This document shows positions 5,783-10,293 of a stretch of 10,293 nucleotides of DNA, piece after piece. The translations under genes and the position numbers were made by a program. A model generated the notes under the pieces. That model made no database searches and was not told the origin of the DNA. It was given only the letters and a program-made list of their open reading frames with translations. The stretch covers positions 1 to 10,293 of the forward strand of contig JAZQCY010000150.1 in the NCBI GenBank assembly GCA_045546555.1, given 5' to 3'. Positions within the stretch are counted from its first letter, which is position 1. Each line of letters starts with the position of its first letter. The DNA is from UMGS172 sp045546555. Lineage in GTDB: Bacteria > Bacillota > Clostridia > Oscillospirales > Acutalibacteraceae.

Positions 5783-7524
5783 TGAAAACGTGGTTCAAGT
5801 ATATCAAGCCGTACCTTAAATATTTCATCACAGGCCCCGTTTGTATGATAGTCGAGGTTATCGGTGAGATGCTGATGCCGTTTATGCTGTCGGTCGTTAT
5901 AAACGCAGGGGAGGACGGCACCCTTACCGTCACCAAAAGCGTTCTTTGTGCGCTTGGAATGATAGGCATTGCAATAATGATGATGGTCGGCGGTGTCGGA
6001 GGAGCATATTTCGGCGCCAAGGCCTCGGTCAACTTTGCTGCTGACCTGCGTTCCGACGTTTACAAAAAGGTGCAGGAGTTCTCGTTCAAGAATATTGATA
6101 AATTCTCAACGGGTTCGCTCGTAACACGCCTTACAAACGATGTAACTCAGTTGCAAAATTTTGTCAATATGCTGCTCAGAATGGCCTTGCGTTCACCCGG
6201 TATGATGATCGGCGGAATTATTATGGCCATAATGCTCAAGCCCGACTTGTCGGTCGTTCTGGCCATAACCGTGCCTTTGATGATGATTGCTATTTTGGGC
6301 CTCATTTTTATGGGCTTCAAGCGCTTTTCGAGAATGCAGACCAAGATCGATAAGCTCAATTCCACCGTTCAGGAAAGCGTTACCAACGTCCGTGTGGTAA
6401 AGTCGTTTGTCCGTGAGGAGCACGAAAACGAAAAGTTCCGCACGGCCAACCGTGACCTTAAAAAAGCGGGAATGTCGGCCATGAAGATAATGATCTTTAT
6501 GGGCCCCGTTTCCACGATCTTTATGAATATCACCACATTGATCGTTCTGTGGATCGGCTCCAACTTTGTTACCGAGGGCTCGATGAACGTCGGAGATCTT
6601 TCGGCATTTTTAACCTATGTTTCGCAGATTCTGTTCTCGATAATGATGGTTACAATGCTGCTTATGACCTCGGCAAGAGCGTTGGCCTCGGCACGGCGTA
6701 TCAAAGAGGTGCTTAATGAGGATATCGATATTACCGATGCCGAGTCGACCGAGAAAGAAAAATGTGTTGAAAAGGGTAGAATAGAGTTTCGCAACGTTTC
6801 CTTCCGCTATTACAAAAACAGTGAGGAGGCTGTTTTGCAGAACATTGACCTGACTATAGAGGCAGGCTCAACCGTCGGTATTATCGGCTCAACAGGTTGC
6901 GGTAAGACTACACTCGTTTCAATGATACCCCGACTTTACGATGTTGATGAGGGCGAGGTTCTGGTCGACGGAGTGAACGTCCGTGACTATTCACTCTATA
7001 ACCTGCGTGAAGGCGTAAGTATGGTTTTGCAAAAGAACGTTCTGTTTAGCGGAACCATCCGTGAGAATCTGCTTTGGGGTGACGAGAATGCCACCGACGA
7101 GCAAATTTTTGCCGCCGCCGAAAGCGCACAGGCCGATAAGTTTGTAACCTCGTTTACCAACGGCTATGACAGTGACTTGGGTCAAGGCGGCTCCAATGTT
7201 TCGGGCGGTCAGAAGCAAAGACTTTGTATTGCCCGTGCGCTTTTGAAAAATCCCAAGATACTCATTCTTGACGACTCAACCAGCGCTGTTGATACCGCTA
7301 CCGAGGCAAGCATACGCCGAGCCTTCAGAGAGGATATCCCCGATGCTACCAAAATAATAATTGCACAGCGTATATCCTCGGTCATTGATGCCGACCGTAT
7401 CGTTGTTATGGATGACGGTAAGATAACCGGTGTGGGCACCCACGATGAGCTGTTGGCCAATAACACCGAGTATCAGGAGATATACTACTCCCAGATGGAA
7501 AAGGAGGTAAAGAACAATGGCTAA
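5782..7524 (+). CDS. ABC exporter subunit A with degenerate catalytic residues
   Basis: A 580-residue half transporter with six membrane helices within 1-320 and a nucleotide-binding domain at about 333-575. Walker A is GSTGCGKT (369-376), the Q-loop Gln is 417, and the signature is VSGGQ (473-477). Walker B ILILDD ends in Asp497, with Asp498 where the catalytic Glu should be. The switch position reads AQR, giving Gln529 instead of His. These two changes are the hallmark of the degenerate-site subunit of heterodimeric exporters (TM287, LmrC and BmrC type), so it should work only as a pair with the next gene. It starts at ATG 5782 with AAAGGTGA 6 bases upstream, overlapping the marR stop by one base. 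It ends 8 bases inside the next gene. With a MarR regulator in the operon, a multidrug or toxic-compound exporter is the likely role; the substrate is unknown. Confidence 0.94.
   Translation: MKTWFKYIKPYLKYFITGPVCMIVEVIGEMLMPFMLSVVINAGEDGTLTVTKSVLCALGMIGIAIMMMVGGVGGAYFGAKASVNFAADLRSDVYKKVQEFSFKNIDKFSTGSLVTRLTNDVTQLQNFVNMLLRMALRSPGMMIGGIIMAIMLKPDLSVVLAITVPLMMIAILGLIFMGFKRFSRMQTKIDKLNSTVQESVTNVRVVKSFVREEHENEKFRTANRDLKKAGMSAMKIMIFMGPVSTIFMNITTLIVLWIGSNFVTEGSMNVGDLSAFLTYVSQILFSIMMVTMLLMTSARALASARRIKEVLNEDIDITDAESTEKEKCVEKGRIEFRNVSFRYYKNSEEAVLQNIDLTIEAGSTVGIIGSTGCGKTTLVSMIPRLYDVDEGEVLVDGVNVRDYSLYNLREGVSMVLQKNVLFSGTIRENLLWGDENATDEQIFAAAESAQADKFVTSFTNGYDSDLGQGGSNVSGGQKQRLCIARALLKNPKILILDDSTSAVDTATEASIRRAFREDIPDATKIIIAQRISSVIDADRIVVMDDGKITGVGTHDELLANNTEYQEIYYSQMEKEVKNNG
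7501..7508 (+). promoter_or_regulatory. Perfect ribosome binding site for exporter subunit B inside subunit A
   Basis: AAGGAGGT sits within the last codons of subunit A, 8 bases before ATG 7517. It is stronger than the site in front of subunit A, and the genes overlap by 8 bases, so the two subunits are likely made in matched amounts. Confidence 0.9.
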
Positions 7525-9493
7525 ACGTACATTGGATGACCTCCAAAGACAATATAACCAAAAAGCGGCTAACGAAAAGCGCGGTATGCCGATGGGTGGG
7601 CCGAGAGGCGGTAGGGGAGGCCCTATGCCGCACGGCAAGCCTAAAAACACTGCCGCCACCGTCAAGCGCTTGTGGAGCTACGTTTCGTGTTACAAGCTCC
7701 GTCTTGTGTTGGTTATATTCTGTATGCTTATCAACACGCTGACATCACTTGTCGGCGGTTATATGATAGCACCCATCATTAACCGCATAACGTTGGCGGT
7801 AGCTCCTAATGCCGACATCAGTCTGACACCCGTTGGAAAAATCGCCGATAACGTTATCTCAAAAATAAGTGAGATCCCGATCTTTGAAAAATTAGCATCA
7901 CTTGGCAGTGTTGCCGAGGTTGCAGTATATGTTATTGCGGCAATCGCCATTATGCTTTTGGTCTACCTTTTGGGTATACTCACCAACTATCTGCAGTCAA
8001 GAATTATGCTCTCGGTGTCGCAAAATGCCACCGAAAAGATACGTAATGAGCTGTTCGAGAAGCTGATGAAGCTGCCTACAAGGTATTTCGACTCTACACC
8101 CACAGGTGAAACAATGAGCCGCTTTACCAACGACGTTGATAATATCGATGTTATGCTCAACAACTCGCTGACCTCGGTCGTATCGGGTTTTATTACCATT
8201 GTCGGAACGCTTGTCTTTATGATAACCACCAACATTTGGTTGACGCTTATTACCGTTGTGTTCATCCCCATTTTCATCAAGGGCGGTGCATGGATCGGCT
8301 CAAAATCGAGGAAATACCACTCGGGTCAGCAGGCGGCTTTGGGTGCGGTCAACGGATATATTGAGGAGACCGTCACGGGTCAAAAGGTCGTCAAGGTCTT
8401 TAACCATGAGGAAACCTGCGTTGAGGAGTTTGAGCTTCTTAATGACGATATGCGTGACAAGCAGTTCAAGGCACAGTTCTACGGCGGCATTATGGGCCCC
8501 ATAATGCATAATACAAGCATGATCAGCTATGCCTTCACCATTGGTGTTGGTGGTGTCTTGATGTGCTTGACCGGCTTTGGCCCCGGCGACCTTACGGTTT
8601 TTGCCAACTACTCACGCCAGTTTTCAATGCCTATCAATCAGCTTTCAATGCAGATAAACACCGTTTTTGCCGCCTTGGCAGGTGCCGAGCGTGTGTTCGG
8701 CATAATGGATGCCGAGCCCGAAGCACCCGATGCCGAGGATGCCAAAAAAGCTGACGGTATGAAGGGCTTTGTTGAGGTCAAAAACGTCACCTTCGGCTAT
8801 AATCCCGATAAGGTCATTTTAAAGGATATCTCGCTTTACGCCAAGCCCGGTCAGAAGATAGCCTTTGTTGGTTCTACGGGAGCAGGCAAGACCACCATCA
8901 CAAATTTGCTCAACCGATTCTACGATATCGACGAGGGCTCGATTACCATCGACGGCGTGGATATCAGGGAATACAGCCGTGAAAGTTTACGTAAAAATAT
9001 AGCAATGGTTCTGCAGGACACCCATCTCTTTAGCGGAACTATCATGGAGAATATCCGCTACGGACGGCTCACAGCCACCGATGAGGAGGTCATTGCCGCC
9101 GCCAAAACGGCCCGCGCTCACACCTTTATAATGCGTCTGTCCGACGGCTACAACACCGTAATAGAGGGTGACGGTGCCAACCTTTCGCAAGGTCAGCGCC
9201 AGCTTTTGAATATTGCCCGTGCGGCTTTGTCCAAGGCACCGATACTTGTTCTCGACGAGGCCACCAGCTCGGTCGATACCCGAACCGAGCGCCATATTGA
9301 GCACGGTATGGATCGCTTGATGAAGGATAGAACCACCTTTGTAATTGCTCACAGACTTTCCACCGTCCGCAATTCAAATGCCATTATGGTGCTTGAAAAG
9401 GGCGAGATAATCGAGCGTGGTACCCATGACGAGCTGTTGGAGCTGAAAGGCAGATATTACGAGCTGTATACAGGTGTTAAAGAGCTTGATTGA
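7517..9493 (+). CDS. ABC exporter subunit B with consensus Walker B and altered signature
   Basis: A 658-residue half transporter and the partner of the preceding gene. Residues 1-45 form a cytosolic extension rich in Gly, Pro, Arg and Met (22-42). Six membrane helices lie within about 60-390; helices 1 and 2 are separated by an unusually long, probably external segment (91-131). The nucleotide-binding domain begins near 418: Walker A GSTGAGKT (452-459), Q-loop Gln500, signature LSQGQ (556-560), Walker B LVLDE with catalytic Glu581, and switch His612 (AHR). The catalytic Glu and His are intact, but the signature's third residue is Gln rather than Gly, which matches TM288-type subunits. The consensus ATP site should therefore use this Walker B with the VSGGQ of subunit A, and the degenerate site the reverse. 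The stop at 9491-9493 ends the operon; no convincing terminator follows. Confidence 0.94.
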   Translation: MAKRTLDDLQRQYNQKAANEKRGMPMGGPRGGRGGPMPHGKPKNTAATVKRLWSYVSCYKLRLVLVIFCMLINTLTSLVGGYMIAPIINRITLAVAPNADISLTPVGKIADNVISKISEIPIFEKLASLGSVAEVAVYVIAAIAIMLLVYLLGILTNYLQSRIMLSVSQNATEKIRNELFEKLMKLPTRYFDSTPTGETMSRFTNDVDNIDVMLNNSLTSVVSGFITIVGTLVFMITTNIWLTLITVVFIPIFIKGGAWIGSKSRKYHSGQQAALGAVNGYIEETVTGQKVVKVFNHEETCVEEFELLNDDMRDKQFKAQFYGGIMGPIMHNTSMISYAFTIGVGGVLMCLTGFGPGDLTVFANYSRQFSMPINQLSMQINTVFAALAGAERVFGIMDAEPEAPDAEDAKKADGMKGFVEVKNVTFGYNPDKVILKDISLYAKPGQKIAFVGSTGAGKTTITNLLNRFYDIDEGSITIDGVDIREYSRESLRKNIAMVLQDTHLFSGTIMENIRYGRLTATDEEVIAAAKTARAHTFIMRLSDGYNTVIEGDGANLSQGQRQLLNIARAALSKAPILVLDEATSSVDTRTERHIEHGMDRLMKDRTTFVIAHRLSTVRNSNAIMVLEKGEIIERGTHDELLELKGRYYELYTGVKELD

Positions 9494-9503
9494 TTAAATT
9501 AAA

Positions 9504-9572
9504 TCGGCAATCGGAAATTTAACTTAATAATTTTAAGTTTTAAGGCGCTAAAGCGTTAAAAACGGTTGCCGA
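9504..9572 (+). other. Predicted folded RNA region after the exporter operon
   Basis: A 10-bp helix (9504-9513 with 9563-9572, one U-G pair) encloses a loop containing a 7-bp AT-rich hairpin (9521-9527 with 9533-9539) and a small CGC/GCG hairpin (9546-9555), resembling a three-way junction. No T-run follows the outer helix, so it is not a simple terminator. It lies upstream of the gdhA promoter and so belongs either to the exporter 3' untranslated region or to a separate small RNA. Confidence 0.4.
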
Positions 9573-9598
9573 CACTTTTCATCGTGTTTTCGACACTT
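9570..9598. repeat. Two CGACACTT direct repeats, 21 bases apart
   Basis: CGACACTT occurs at 9570-9577 and 9591-9598. The 21-base period is two helical turns, and the pair ends about 40 bases upstream of the gdhA -35 box. This could be an activator site for gdhA, but the repeats are short and could be chance. Confidence 0.3.
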
Positions 9599-9636
9599 AA
9601 AAATGACAGAAAACGCTGATTTTGCAATATTTTCGA

Positions 9637-9665
9637 TTGACAGAGGAAATCAACTGATATATAAT
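9637..9665 (+). promoter_or_regulatory. Perfect consensus sigma-A promoter for gdhA
   Basis: TTGACA (9637-9642) and TATAAT (9660-9665) are separated by exactly 17 bases. The predicted start is near 9672, leaving a leader of about 29 bases before ATG 9701. A promoter this strong fits a highly expressed central-metabolism gene. Confidence 0.92.
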
Positions 9666-9700
9666 ATTCCTGTTAAAAAATATGTTTGGAGGAAATACAT

Positions 9701-10293
9701 ATGTTTACTAACGAATATCTTAAAAAGGTTTACGCTGATATGGAAAAGCGTAACCCCGGCGAAACTGAATTCCATCAGACCGTGCAGGAGGTTCTTGCCT
9801 CTATCGAGCCGGTTGTTAACGCTCATCCCGAGTACGAGAAGCTTGACATTGTCGGCAGAATGGTAGAGCCTGAGAGACTTATTAAGTTCCGTGTTTCTTG
9901 GGTTGACGACAACGGTCAGGTTCAGGTCAACCGCGGATTCCGTGTACAGTTCAACTCGGCTATCGGTCCTTACAAGGGCGGCCTCCGTTTCCATCCTTCC
10001 GTTAATGAGAGCATTATGAAGTTCCTCGGCTTCGAGCAGACCTTCAAGAACTCTCTTACCACTCTGCCTATGGGCGGCGGTAAGGGCGGCTCCGACTTCG
10101 ATCCTCAGGGCAAGTCCGACGGTGAGGTTATGCGCTTCTGCCAGAGCTTTATGACCGAGCTTTCAAAGCACATCGGTGCCAATACCGACGTTCCTGCAGG
10201 TGATATCGGTGTCGGCGCACGTGAGGTAGGCTACCTCTACGGCCAGTATAAGAGACTCCGCAACGAGTTTACCGGCGTTCTCACCGGTAAGGG
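9701..10293 (+). CDS. gdhA: NADP-type glutamate dehydrogenase, N-terminal part (3' end outside window)
   Basis: The first 197 codons of a hexameric glutamate dehydrogenase, which reductively aminates 2-oxoglutarate with ammonia to give glutamate. The family blocks are present in order: FRVSWVDDNGQVQVNRGFRVQ (from residue 63), NSAIGPYKGGLRFHPSVN, and LPMGGGKGGSDFDP with the catalytic Lys. NTDVPAGDIGVGAREVGYLYG follows, holding the conserved Asp of the active site. The sequence is of the bacterial class I type, as in E. coli GdhA (usual length about 445-450), so roughly 250 residues, including the NADP-binding domain, lie beyond the window. GGAGGA (9688-9693) is 7 bases before the ATG. Codon use here and in guaB favours a small set of codons more strongly than the exporter genes do, consistent with high expression. 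Cofactor choice is inferred from the subfamily. Confidence 0.95.
   Translation, partial: MFTNEYLKKVYADMEKRNPGETEFHQTVQEVLASIEPVVNAHPEYEKLDIVGRMVEPERLIKFRVSWVDDNGQVQVNRGFRVQFNSAIGPYKGGLRFHPSVNESIMKFLGFEQTFKNSLTTLPMGGGKGGSDFDPQGKSDGEVMRFCQSFMTELSKHIGANTDVPAGDIGVGAREVGYLYGQYKRLRNEFTGVLTGK

Noticed and set aside
7276..7665. Minus-strand open frame across the junction of the two exporter genes (129 codons)
   Set aside because: Its apparent Gly/Pro-rich start is the reverse complement of the Gly/Arg-rich tail of subunit B. It has no ribosome binding site and the region is fully explained by the plus strand.
9521..9557. Rho-independent terminator for the exporter operon
   Set aside because: The available hairpins are weak (7 bp of mostly A-T, or 3-4 bp) and lack a proper T-run, so I describe the region as folded RNA instead of calling a terminator.
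9603..9866. Plus-strand open frame before and into gdhA (87 codons)
   Set aside because: It starts without a ribosome binding site, upstream of the gdhA promoter, and runs out of frame through the well-conserved gdhA coding sequence.

Overview
The window is an ordinary chromosomal stretch from a low-to-mid GC Gram-positive bacterium, most likely an uncultured gut-type member of the Clostridia (Oscillospirales/Ruminococcaceae-like). This rests on sigma-A promoters of near-consensus form, strong AGGAGG-type ribosome binding sites, TTG starts, the gene families present, and a short intergenic palindrome of a kind I associate with that group. No phage, insertion sequence, CRISPR array, tRNA or rRNA was seen.

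Layout. (a) 2-613: 3' end of an IMP dehydrogenase gene, closed by a textbook UUCG-loop terminator. (b) 783-2066: a CNNM/CorC (HlyC/TlyC-like) membrane protein with paired CBS domains, with its own extended -10 promoter and a TTG start. (c) 2067-2183: a REP-like palindrome, then a strong terminator-shaped hairpin ending about 20 bases before the next start codon. (d) 2184-3833: a cytosolic right-handed beta-helix protein whose active-site motifs look like glycoside hydrolase family 110. (e) 3881-4360 on the minus strand: a proline-rich small membrane protein, convergent with (d) across a shared bidirectional terminator and driven by a perfect consensus promoter. (f) 4547-5200: an RluA-family pseudouridine synthase, divergent from (e). 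(g) 5300-9493: an overlapping three-gene operon of a MarR-type repressor and the two halves of a heterodimeric ABC exporter, behind a promoter that runs into a perfect inverted repeat. (h) 9701-10293: 5' end of an NADP-type glutamate dehydrogenase gene with a consensus promoter and a structured region upstream.

How the genes work together. The clearest functional unit is (g). The MarR protein probably binds the GTTAAC palindrome at its own promoter and so controls itself and the exporter. The two exporter subunits carry complementary nucleotide-site defects: the first lacks the catalytic Glu and the switch His, and the second has a Q-substituted signature motif. Together these predict one working and one degenerate ATP site, as in TM287/288, LmrCD and BmrCD. 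The remaining genes appear to be separately transcribed housekeeping or accessory units.

I do not see a wholly new multi-gene system. The most interesting items are the signal-less GH110-like protein with a hairpin at its start, the MarR operator that doubles as a terminator shape, the trichomonad-type IMP dehydrogenase, and the folded intergenic region before gdhA.
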